64,000 bases of DNA, from the NCBI GenBank assembly GCA_018267475.1, contig JAFDYI010000023.1:1-64000 (forward strand), written 5' to 3'. The notes under the pieces were generated by a model. The model saw nothing but the letters and a program-made list of their open reading frames with translations. It did no database searches and was not told the DNA's origin. This document shows positions 16,279-24,239 of this stretch, piece by piece (positions within the stretch are counted from its first letter, which is position 1; each line of letters starts with the position of its first letter). The position numbers and the translations under genes are program-made. Origin of the DNA: Bacteroidota bacterium (lineage in GTDB: Bacteria > Bacteroidota > Bacteroidia > B-17B0 > Aurantibacillaceae).

Positions 16279-18039
16279 ATGAAAAAAACAATACTTCTAT
16301 TTTTGTTAGCGCCCATTATAAATTACGCGCAAAACTTTGGTTGGTTTAAGCAATTTAAAAATGACGGCGGTATAACAGCCATTTACAATCATGGCGCTAG
16401 TGTTAATCATAATAATGAGATTGTAAGTTGTGGGCTTATTACAAGTGGATTAGCTAGCGGTATAGGCGAAGACTTTGATCCGGGATCAGCTACACACGAT
16501 GTGTTTCCAATAGGCACAGCGGCCTATAATATTTGGGTAAGCAAGCTGGATTCTAACGGAAACTATATGTGGCTAAGCAATTTTGCAGTAAACAATGATG
16601 GGGTAGGGCAAGTGTTTGCTAAACAAAATGGTGCCGGCGAAGTTTTTGTTGCCGGGCGGTTTAACCAAACAGCCGATTTTGACCCAGGCACAGGAACTTA
16701 TACGATGACTAGCGTTGCCATATCAGCAGGAGATAACGGTTTTTATGCTAAACTAAATAATGATGGAACTTTTGCTTGGGCAAAACAGCTTACAGCTATA
16801 CCGGGACAGACCTTGTTTTCTGATATTGAAATAGATAATCAAGGAAACCTTTTTTTAATTGGCCAATACCAATCGGGTTATTTTATGGCAAAAATAAATG
16901 GCAGCACTGGAAATACTATATGGACAAAAAAAATAACCAGCAGTTATGCTAAATTTTGCGCTCTTACAATAGATAAGTCGGCTAACTTACTAGTTTTTGG
17001 ATATGTTTCAAGCAATTCTCCCGTTGATGTTGATCCAAGTACTACAGGTACATATACTATTTCCGGGTTAGGTTATTTTTCTAATTGCCCGTTTATTTTA
17101 AAATTAGATTCTGGTGGAAATTTTTTATGGGCAAAGCAATTTAATGATTACTCCAGCTCTTCAGCGTACAATTCCGTTAATCCTTCTGTTTGTAGTGATA
17201 TTCAGGCAGATAAGCAAAATAACATTTACGTGTCGGGACAAACAAGGATACCCATGGATTTTGATCCAAGCTCTGCGATAGATAGTCTTACTCCCAAAAA
17301 CAACAGTACTGATATTTACATTGTTTCATTGGACTCGAACGGAAATCATAAATGGGCAAAAATGTACGGCGGCTCTGCTAACGATTATACTACGCGCTTG
17401 TTGATAGGTAATAATAATGATGTTTACATACCTACAGAAATGGCATCATACAGTTATGATATTGATTTTGACCCTGGGGTAGGAACCTATACAGTGCCTT
17501 ATTCTTATTTTGGCGCAAACACCAATATGGCGTTAAATCATTTAACAACAAATGGTAATTTTTTGTCCGTAAGTTTTTTTGTATCTAATTACAACAACGA
17601 CAATGATATTATGAATGGGCTTGCCTTAACAAGCGGTGGCAACATCATTGCCACTGGCGAGTATAATGTAGGAAATAGCGGAAATTATTGGGTTGATTTT
17701 GACCCAGGTCCAGGCACATCTAATCAAATGGGAGGGAATATTTTTATTTTAAAATTATTAAGCGATGCTACCAGTGGTATCGTCATAAATCAAGAGGCAA
17801 TTTCTAGTTTTCAAATTTATCCCAACCCGGCGCAAAAAAACATTTGGATTTCTAACAAAACAAACGATAAAGCAAATTCAAAATTATATATAGTTAATAT
17901 GCTTGGTGAAATGGTATATACCCAAATGCTACAACAGGAAAGCCAAGAAATAAATATAAGTTTTTTACCTGCTGGCAGTTATTTTCTAAAATTAGAAAAT
18001 ATAAATGGAGTAGTTTGTAAAAAGCTTATTAAAGAATAA
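16279..18039 (+). CDS. T9SS-exported beta-propeller-like surface protein
   Basis: 586 residues. Signal peptide MKKTILLFLLAPIINYAQ, then about 500 residues of repeats that alternate a D-FDPG-x-G-T-Y segment with strands such as WVSKLDSNGNYMWLSNF and FILKLDSGGNFLWAKQF. This is the pattern of SBBP-like/delta-60-like beta-propeller proteins. A type A T9SS sorting domain (FQIYPNPAQKNIWI to KKLIKE) ends it. The frame is open to 16234, but the signal peptide fixes ATG 16279. Controlled from operator 3, so likely a target of the adjacent response regulator. Binding partner unknown. Confidence 0.85.
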   Translation: MKKTILLFLLAPIINYAQNFGWFKQFKNDGGITAIYNHGASVNHNNEIVSCGLITSGLASGIGEDFDPGSATHDVFPIGTAAYNIWVSKLDSNGNYMWLSNFAVNNDGVGQVFAKQNGAGEVFVAGRFNQTADFDPGTGTYTMTSVAISAGDNGFYAKLNNDGTFAWAKQLTAIPGQTLFSDIEIDNQGNLFLIGQYQSGYFMAKINGSTGNTIWTKKITSSYAKFCALTIDKSANLLVFGYVSSNSPVDVDPSTTGTYTISGLGYFSNCPFILKLDSGGNFLWAKQFNDYSSSSAYNSVNPSVCSDIQADKQNNIYVSGQTRIPMDFDPSSAIDSLTPKNNSTDIYIVSLDSNGNHKWAKMYGGSANDYTTRLLIGNNNDVYIPTEMASYSYDIDFDPGVGTYTVPYSYFGANTNMALNHLTTNGNFLSVSFFVSNYNNDNDIMNGLALTSGGNIIATGEYNVGNSGNYWVDFDPGPGTSNQMGGNIFILKLLSDATSGIVINQEAISSFQIYPNPAQKNIWISNKTNDKANSKLYIVNMLGEMVYTQMLQQESQEINISFLPAGSYFLKLENINGVVCKKLIKE

Positions 18040-18072
18040 CGAGGGCGCTACTCGCTGTGTAATTACTGTTAA

Positions 18073-20172
18073 CTACTGTTCGCGTTTTTTTACCATGGTT
18101 AAGATGGTGGCAATACCTACGGTTTGTCCGGCTTGGTCGGTGGCATCATACTTGGCTAGCACTTCGGGGCTGCTGGCATCGTAAATATCTACCACCCATT
18201 TTACAATCCCAACTTTCACTTCAGTGCCGTTGGCGGCAGCAAGGGGTTTGTCATTTTCTATTTTTTCTTTGCAGGTAAAACGCACGCCAATAGTCATGCC
18301 AGGGTAAATGGGTTTGGTAAAGCGGCACTCGTCGATACCATAGTTTAATAGCACAGGGCCCTTTGGCGGATCCACAAACAAGCCGGCTGCTTTTGACAAT
18401 ACAAAGTAGCCATGCGCTACAGTTCGTTTAAAGATGGTGCCTTCTAAAGCTTCGGGTTGCAGGTGTGCGTAAAATTTATCGCCGCTTAGGTTAGCAAAAT
18501 TGACAATATCGTCTTCGCTTACGGTATGGGTAGGAGTGATGGTGGTTTCACCTACTTCTAAATCTTCAAAATACTGACGGAAAGGGTGCACCTCTTTTAT
18601 AATTTGCTTAGCTCCTACTTGATAGCTGTTTAAGATAGACGTTATCATGCTTGGCGAACCTTGTATAGCGGTACGCTGCAAATAGTGAAATACGCCGCGC
18701 TTGCCACCCATTTCTTCACCGCCGCCCGCACGCCCAGGGCCTCCATGTACCAACATAGGCATGGGCGAGCCGTGTCCGGTGCTTTCTTTAGCACATTCTG
18801 CGTTTAGCACTAAAATGCGCCCGTGCATACAAGCCGCACCAATGGTGTAGGTGCGTGCTACTTTTTCGTCGGCAGTAACAATAGAGCTTACTAAAGAGCC
18901 TTTGCCCATTTTGCTTAGTTCAACGGCTTCGTAAATATCTTTGTAAGGCATTAGGGTGCTTACCGGGCCAAAGGCTTCTATATTATGGCAATCGGTATTG
19001 GTAAACGGTTTTTCGTTTAAAAAAATAATAGGAGGCATAAAAGCCCCTTTGTTTTTGTCGGCACCTTTTACTTCAAAGTTTTCAAAGTTTCCTATAATTA
19101 TTTTTTGTGTTTTACTTAGTTGCTCTACTTTTTCTTTTACTTCTGTAAGTTGGGCTTTTCCTGCTAAACTACCCATGCGTACCCCCTCTACATTAGGGTC
19201 GCCAATTATGTTTGAAGACAATCTTTTTCCTAAGGCAATGTGTACCTCTTCAATCATTTTTTCAGGTACTATAATGCGGCGTACGGCCGTGCATTTTTGT
19301 CCGGCTTTAGTAGTAATTTCGCGGGTAATTTCTTTAATAAAAATATCAAATTCGGGTTTGTCCGGGGTAACATCGGGGCCTAACACACAGCAGTTTAGCG
19401 AGTCGGCCTCCATGTTAAAATGCACACTTTCCTCTAGCAAGCGCGGGTGCGATTTTAGCATTTTACCTGTTGAGGCAGAGCCTGTAAAGGTAATTACATC
19501 TTGATTTGTTACGTGGTCTAACAAGCCATTTGCCGAGCCACAAATAAGTTGTAACGCACCTTCGGGTATAATGCCACTGGCAATAATTTCTTGTACTACG
19601 GCTTCGGTAAGAAAAGAGGTAATGGTAGCTGGCTTTACAATAGCGGGTACGCCGGCCAGCCAATTTACGGCTACTTTTTCTAACATGCCCCACACCGGAA
19701 AGTTAAATGCGTTGATGTGAATAGCCACGCCCTCTTTAGGCACACAAATATGATGTCCTATAAAAGTGTTGTTTTTACTTAATTTAGCTACATCTCCGTC
19801 ATAACAAAAGCTTTCGTTAGGGAATTGGCGGCGTAGCGAAGCGTAAGCAAATAAATTACCAATACCGCCTTCTATATCCACCCAACTGTCTGCGCGGGTG
19901 GCACCCGTAGCCCAACTTATTTTGTAAAATAGTTCTTTTTTGCTTTGCAGATGCAGAGCGAGTGCTTTGAGCATGAGGCCGCGCTCTTGAAACGTCATCT
20001 TGCGAAGTTTCGGTCCTCCTACGGTTCGTGCATATTCGCACATTTTAGCAAAATCCAAACCTTTTGAAGAAGTATGTGCTACCACTTCGCCGGTAATAGC
20101 GTTAAACAATTCTTGTCCTTTATCAGCACCGGCTACCCACTGCCCGCAAGTATAGTTATGTAATGTGTTCAT
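18073..20172 (-). CDS. paaZ: Bifunctional PaaZ: aldehyde dehydrogenase + enoyl-CoA hydratase
   Basis: 699 residues. In phenylacetate degradation PaaZ hydrolytically opens the oxepin-CoA ring (MaoC-like hydratase domain) and oxidises the resulting aldehyde with NADP (dehydrogenase domain). Dehydrogenase domain, about 1-520: Glu255 (NMEADSLN) and nucleophile Cys294 (AGQKCTAV). Hydratase domain, about 530-690: FANLSGDKFYAH with Asp565 and His570, the spacing found in E. coli PaaZ (561/566). Both active sites look intact. No other paa genes are in the window. A -7 box (TACTTTTG) lies at 20191-20198. The TetR gene upstream on the same strand may control it. Confidence 0.92.
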   Translation of the reverse strand: MNTLHNYTCGQWVAGADKGQELFNAITGEVVAHTSSKGLDFAKMCEYARTVGGPKLRKMTFQERGLMLKALALHLQSKKELFYKISWATGATRADSWVDIEGGIGNLFAYASLRRQFPNESFCYDGDVAKLSKNNTFIGHHICVPKEGVAIHINAFNFPVWGMLEKVAVNWLAGVPAIVKPATITSFLTEAVVQEIIASGIIPEGALQLICGSANGLLDHVTNQDVITFTGSASTGKMLKSHPRLLEESVHFNMEADSLNCCVLGPDVTPDKPEFDIFIKEITREITTKAGQKCTAVRRIIVPEKMIEEVHIALGKRLSSNIIGDPNVEGVRMGSLAGKAQLTEVKEKVEQLSKTQKIIIGNFENFEVKGADKNKGAFMPPIIFLNEKPFTNTDCHNIEAFGPVSTLMPYKDIYEAVELSKMGKGSLVSSIVTADEKVARTYTIGAACMHGRILVLNAECAKESTGHGSPMPMLVHGGPGRAGGGEEMGGKRGVFHYLQRTAIQGSPSMITSILNSYQVGAKQIIKEVHPFRQYFEDLEVGETTITPTHTVSEDDIVNFANLSGDKFYAHLQPEALEGTIFKRTVAHGYFVLSKAAGLFVDPPKGPVLLNYGIDECRFTKPIYPGMTIGVRFTCKEKIENDKPLAAANGTEVKVGIVKWVVDIYDASSPEVLAKYDATDQAGQTVGIATILTMVKKREQ

Positions 20173-20190
20173 GTGTTTTTATTTAAAAGT

Positions 20191-20198
20191 CAAAAGTA
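20191..20198 (-). promoter_or_regulatory. -7 box of paaZ
   Basis: TACTTTTG on the minus strand, within the perfect palindrome AAAAGTACTTTT (20192-20203), 26 bp upstream of the ATG. Confidence 0.5.
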
Positions 20199-20336
20199 CT
20201 TTTTTTTCTACTTCAAGCGCCTAAAAAATACGTAAAAAGTAATAAACCTAAAACTTGATGCTACAGCAAATGGCAATACGCACACCTGCCTTAAAAGGCA
20301 AAGAAAAAAACAGAAATAAACGAGAGCATACTGTCT

Positions 20337-20948
20337 TTATTTTTGTATGAGATGACACTGAAGTATGCCAGTAAGATGCTTTTTTAAGCGCAGCTTCAGC
20401 TCGTTTTCTTTTTCTTTATCTTCCGTTTCTATCTTATATACTTGGTACAATATGTCGTTGGGATTTACCACCTGCCCTATGGTTCCTACCAAAGTAGCTA
20501 TGGTTAGCTCCACATCTATATCTGCCTTAAAAATTTCTTTTTGTTGCCCATCGTTAATGATTTTTTTTAAACTTTCATAGTTGCGGGTGTGCATTTCAAT
20601 GATATGCTTATTAAGCTCGGGGCTGTTGCGCGAAATAAGCTCGCGGTAAATAATACCAAAAAAACGACGTTGCGAAAAAATTCGATCTACATACATGGTG
20701 ACTAATGCTTCCAATTTTTTTTCGGCGGGCGCTTCGGTGTTGCCTATGTACTCTATCTTATTAAAGGCATTTGTTGCGTTTTCTTCTATTATGGCTGCAA
20801 AAAGTTTTTCTTTGGAGCCAAAATAATACGAAATCATGGCTACGTTGGCCTTTGCTAAATTAGAAATATCGCGCACAGTGGTGTTCTCATATCCTTTTTC
20901 GTATATAAGTTCTTTGGCTGCAGCTAAAATCTGTTCTTGTTTGTTCAT
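20337..20948 (-). CDS. TetR-family transcriptional regulator
   Basis: 203 residues. N-terminal TetR helix-turn-helix: ILAAAKELIYEKGYENTTVRDISNLAKANVAMISYYFGSKEKLFAAI, residues about 6-50 (shown in parts: ILAAAKELIYEKGYE, TTVRDISNLA, ISYYFGSKEKLF). The C-terminal ligand domain is all-helical, of the TetR_C type seen in fatty-acid/aromatic acid repressors. It sits upstream of paaZ on the same strand and divergent from kup. A candidate auto-operator (20991-21007) overlaps its -33 region. Confidence 0.9.
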   Translation of the reverse strand: MNKQEQILAAAKELIYEKGYENTTVRDISNLAKANVAMISYYFGSKEKLFAAIIEENATNAFNKIEYIGNTEAPAEKKLEALVTMYVDRIFSQRRFFGIIYRELISRNSPELNKHIIEMHTRNYESLKKIINDGQQKEIFKADIDVELTIATLVGTIGQVVNPNDILYQVYKIETEDKEKENELKLRLKKHLTGILQCHLIQK

Positions 20949-20971
20949 ATTTTTTGTTGTTGGTGGGAGGC

Positions 20972-20979
20972 CAAATGTA
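20972..20979 (-). promoter_or_regulatory. -7 box of the TetR gene
   Basis: TACATTTG on the minus strand, 31 bp upstream of the ATG. Confidence 0.55.
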
Positions 20980-20990
20980 TAAAATTATTC

Positions 20991-21007
20991 AAACAAACGT
21001 TTAGTTT
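20991..21007. promoter_or_regulatory. Candidate TetR operator
   Basis: AAAC-N9-GTTT around a perfect AAACGTTT core, placed at the -33 position of the TetR promoter, where binding would block transcription. Inferred from symmetry and position only. Confidence 0.4.
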
Positions 21008-21098
21008 TTTCGCTGTTTGCTTCAAAAAGTACTACCAATTTTTTTTATAGGTACAAAAAACTTCTTTTTAAGATTTATTTGGCATTTGTTTTTTTACA

Positions 21099-21107
21099 TA
21101 CCTTTGC
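21099..21107 (+). promoter_or_regulatory. -7 box of kup
   Basis: TACCTTTGC, 28 bp upstream of the GTG at 21127. Confidence 0.55.
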
Positions 21108-21126
21108 CGTTCTAAAAAAAATTGCT

Positions 21127-23091
21127 GTGAGCAACCCTTCTTCTTCCGACCACTTAAATAAAATCACATTAAGCGGTTTAATCATAACCTTAGGCATTGT
21201 TTATGGAGATTTAGGCACATCGCCTTTATACACCATGAGTGCTATTATTGGCCAACAAGCCATCAACACCGATGTAGTGCTGGGAGGCATATCTTGTATT
21301 TTTTGGACGCTTACCCTACAAACTACCGTAAAATATGTGCTTCTTACTTTAAGAGCCGATAACAAAGGCGAGGGTGGGATTTTTGCTTTATATGCTTTGG
21401 TTCGTCGGTTTAAAATTAAATGGCTGTTAGCACCTGCTATTATTGGTGGCAGTGCTTTATTAGCCGATGGTATTATTACGCCTCCTATCTCTATAGCGTC
21501 AGCCGTAGAGGGCTTGCGCGCCTTTAACCCGGGTATAAACACAGTACCTATTGTTATTGGTATTTTAATCGCTCTGTTTGCTATTCAGCAATTTGGAACC
21601 AAATTTATTGGCAAATTTTTTGGCCCCGTTATGTTTCTATGGTTTTTAATGTTAGGCGTTTTGGGTTGCATGCAACTGGCTACTGATGTAAGCGTACTAA
21701 AGGCTTTAAACCCCTACTATGGCATCAAGCTATTAAGCATACACCACGAAGGTTTTTTTGTACTGGGGGCTGTTTTCCTTTGTACTACCGGTGCCGAAGC
21801 TTTGTACTCCGATATGGGTCATTGCGGGCGCAATAACATACGCATCAGTTGGATTTTTGTAAAAGTAATGTTAGTGCTTAATTATTTCGGGCAAGGCGCC
21901 TACCTCATTCAGCACAGCGGACAAACCTTAGCGCAAATAGGAGGGGCCTCTACCAACCCTTTTTATTTAATCATTCCTTTAAGTTTTTTGCCCATCGGTA
22001 TTGTTATTGCTACGTCAGCCGCTATCATTGCTTCTCAAGCTTTAATTAGCGGTGCTTATACCCTGATGAACGAGGCTATGCGCCTAAACTTATGGCCTAA
22101 AGTTTTGGTAAAATACCCTACCGAAGAGCGCGGGCAGCTATACATTCCTTCTATAAACTGGCTCTTATTAGCAGGCTGTATCATGGTGGTAGTAAAATTT
22201 AGAGAGTCGGCCGAGATGGATGCCGCCTACGGCTTATCTATCATTATTTGTATGCTCATGACTACTCTGTTGCTGTTTCATTACATGTGGATGAAAAAAT
22301 TTAACCGCATTTTATCCATACTGGTAATAACAGCGTATATGCTTATAGAATTGAGTTTTTTGTATGCCAACTTGTCTAAGTTTATGCACGGCGGTTATGT
22401 TACGCTATTCATAGCTCTTGTTTTAATTTCTATAATGAGCGTATGGCACTTTGCAAAAAAAATTGGAAGCCGCTACACCGAATTTACCAAAGTAGATAAA
22501 TACAAGGAAGTACTGGCAGAGTTGAGCCGCGACCTTACCATACCCAAGTACGCCACCCACCTGATATACCTAACCAGCGCCAGTCGTATAGACGAAATAG
22601 AGTCGAAAGTAATATACTCTATCCTACAAAAACGCCCAAAAAGAGCCGATGTATATTGGTTTATACACGTAGATGTGGCCGATGAACCCTACCGTATGGA
22701 ATACCGCGTACACGAAATTATGAAAGACGACGTTATACGAGTAGATTTTAAATTAGGTTTTAGGGTGCAACCCAAAATAAACATCATGTTTAGGAAAGTA
22801 GTGCAAGATATGGTAAAAGCAGGCGAGGTAGATATTACCAGCCGCTACGAGTCATTAAGTAAAAACAACGTGATAGGCGATTTTAAATTTGTGCTAACCG
22901 AAAAATTTTTATCGTACGATAATGAATTACCTTGGACAGAGAAAATTATTTTAGATGTTTATTTTTTCCTAAAAAAATTAAGTGCCGGCGAAACAAGAGC
23001 TTTTGGTTTGGATAGCAGTTCGGTAAAAGTAGAAAAATTTCCTTTGGTGCTAAACCCTTCAAAAGATTTACCTCTAAAACGCATTGAATAA
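21127..23091 (+). CDS. kup: Kup-type potassium uptake protein
   Basis: 654 residues. Inner-membrane K+/H+ symporter of the Kup/HAK/KT family. The first helix region ITLGIVYGDLGTSPLYT is the family signature, followed by LRADNKGEGGIFALYAL and LADGIITPPISIASAVEGL. About 12 membrane helices occupy residues ~15-455, with a soluble cytoplasmic tail from ~460. The frame continues upstream to 21079, but the -7 box at 21099 lies within that extension; GTG 21127 (M-SNPSSSDHLNK) is the best start. Confidence 0.93.
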   Translation: MSNPSSSDHLNKITLSGLIITLGIVYGDLGTSPLYTMSAIIGQQAINTDVVLGGISCIFWTLTLQTTVKYVLLTLRADNKGEGGIFALYALVRRFKIKWLLAPAIIGGSALLADGIITPPISIASAVEGLRAFNPGINTVPIVIGILIALFAIQQFGTKFIGKFFGPVMFLWFLMLGVLGCMQLATDVSVLKALNPYYGIKLLSIHHEGFFVLGAVFLCTTGAEALYSDMGHCGRNNIRISWIFVKVMLVLNYFGQGAYLIQHSGQTLAQIGGASTNPFYLIIPLSFLPIGIVIATSAAIIASQALISGAYTLMNEAMRLNLWPKVLVKYPTEERGQLYIPSINWLLLAGCIMVVVKFRESAEMDAAYGLSIIICMLMTTLLLFHYMWMKKFNRILSILVITAYMLIELSFLYANLSKFMHGGYVTLFIALVLISIMSVWHFAKKIGSRYTEFTKVDKYKEVLAELSRDLTIPKYATHLIYLTSASRIDEIESKVIYSILQKRPKRADVYWFIHVDVADEPYRMEYRVHEIMKDDVIRVDFKLGFRVQPKINIMFRKVVQDMVKAGEVDITSRYESLSKNNVIGDFKFVLTEKFLSYDNELPWTEKIILDVYFFLKKLSAGETRAFGLDSSSVKVEKFPLVLNPSKDLPLKRIE

Positions 23092-23128
23092 ACCCCTACC
23101 TTTTTTAATCTCGTAGCGTATTTTTTTG

Positions 23129-23136
23129 TATATTTC
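23129..23136 (+). promoter_or_regulatory. -7 box of porQ
   Basis: TATATTTC, 15 bp upstream of ATG 23144. Confidence 0.4.
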
Positions 23137-23143
23137 GGCTTTT

Positions 23144-24229
23144 ATGATCCTGAAAAAAGGCATTATTTTTTTTGTTTTATATCTCTTTTTTGAGAACGCA
23201 TTTTCTCAGGTAGGAGGCAATTCTACTTATTCGTATTTAAACCTACCCATACCGGCACGTACGGCCGCCTTAGGAGGCTCCTCTATTGCATTAAAAGATG
23301 ATGACATTAACATGGCCGCTCAAAACCCCGCCCTGTTATCCGAAAAAACAAGCAACTCTCTTTCCGGAAGCTATATCAACTTTTTAGGAGCTGTAAACTA
23401 TGGCTACGTAACCTATGGGCGCAGTTTCAATAAAATAGGGCATTTTGCCTTAGGCATACAAGATGTAGGCTATGGCACCATTCAAGAACGCGATGAGTAC
23501 GGAAACCTTACCGGAAACACCTACAAATCAAACGACTATAACTTCAGCATCATGTATGCTCGCGATAAAGATTCTTTATGGAGTTGGGGTGTGGCCTTAA
23601 AAACGTTATATTCCAAATACGGCATGTACAGCTCGGTAGGCAATGCGGTTGATTTTGGTATCACCTACCACAAAGCATCTAAGCTATTTACGGTATCGGC
23701 CGTGCTGCAAAATTTGGGTGTGCAGTGGAAATCCTATACCGGAGGCCCGCGCGAACCGCTTCCCTTTAACTTCGCTGTTGGCCTTTCAAAAAAATTGAAA
23801 CACGCGCCTTTTCGTTTTATTCTAACATACGACTATCTTAATAAATGGAATTTAGCCTACCAGCTGCCTACCGATACGCAAACGGTAGATCCATTTACGC
23901 ATCAGCCCATAAAACAACATCCTTTTGGAAAATTTATGGACAAGCTAGGCAGGCACTTTATCGTTGCCACCGAGATTGTTGTAACCAAGAATATATTTTT
24001 ACGTGTAGGGTTTAACTATAAAATGCGCAAAGAACTTTCTTTAGAAAACAAACAAGGGCTTGCCGGCTTTTCTTTTGGGCTTGGCTTCAAAGTTTCTAAA
24101 ATACAAATTAGCTATGCGTACACACAAATAAGCCCCGTTTTTAGCATGAACAGCATTACCCTTGCTACCAACTTTGGCTCGTATGTAAAATCAAAACCGG
24201 CGCCCACAAGCCCAACCACAACCCCTTAA
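23144..24229 (+). CDS. porQ: Type IX secretion system protein PorQ
   Basis: 361 residues. A PorV/PorQ-family outer-membrane beta barrel. In Porphyromonas, PorQ anchors PorZ in the T9SS attachment complex that processes exported proteins at the surface. Signal peptide (ends ENAFSQ), then YSYLNLPIPARTAALGGSSIALKDDD at the mature N-terminus, NMAAQNPALLS, and regular alternating strands to the end. It provides export context for the four T9SS cargo proteins in this window. A Pro/Thr-rich tail closes the protein. An upstream TTG (23126) extends the frame but precedes the signal peptide. Confidence 0.85.
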   Translation: MILKKGIIFFVLYLFFENAFSQVGGNSTYSYLNLPIPARTAALGGSSIALKDDDINMAAQNPALLSEKTSNSLSGSYINFLGAVNYGYVTYGRSFNKIGHFALGIQDVGYGTIQERDEYGNLTGNTYKSNDYNFSIMYARDKDSLWSWGVALKTLYSKYGMYSSVGNAVDFGITYHKASKLFTVSAVLQNLGVQWKSYTGGPREPLPFNFAVGLSKKLKHAPFRFILTYDYLNKWNLAYQLPTDTQTVDPFTHQPIKQHPFGKFMDKLGRHFIVATEIVVTKNIFLRVGFNYKMRKELSLENKQGLAGFSFGLGFKVSKIQISYAYTQISPVFSMNSITLATNFGSYVKSKPAPTSPTTTP

Positions 24230-24239
24230 TGTTTTTCTT

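Noticed and set aside
10024-18073. Integrative island with duplicated tRNA-Leu end at the border
   Set aside because: I looked for the tRNA 3' end (GGGTTCAAGTCCCG) near 18040-18073 and found no copy, and no integrase gene is present.
20178-20203. AAAAGTACTTTT palindrome as the TetR operator of paaZ
   Set aside because: It does not resemble the AAAC-N9-GTTT site at the TetR promoter, and AT-only palindromes are common here. Listed only with the promoter.
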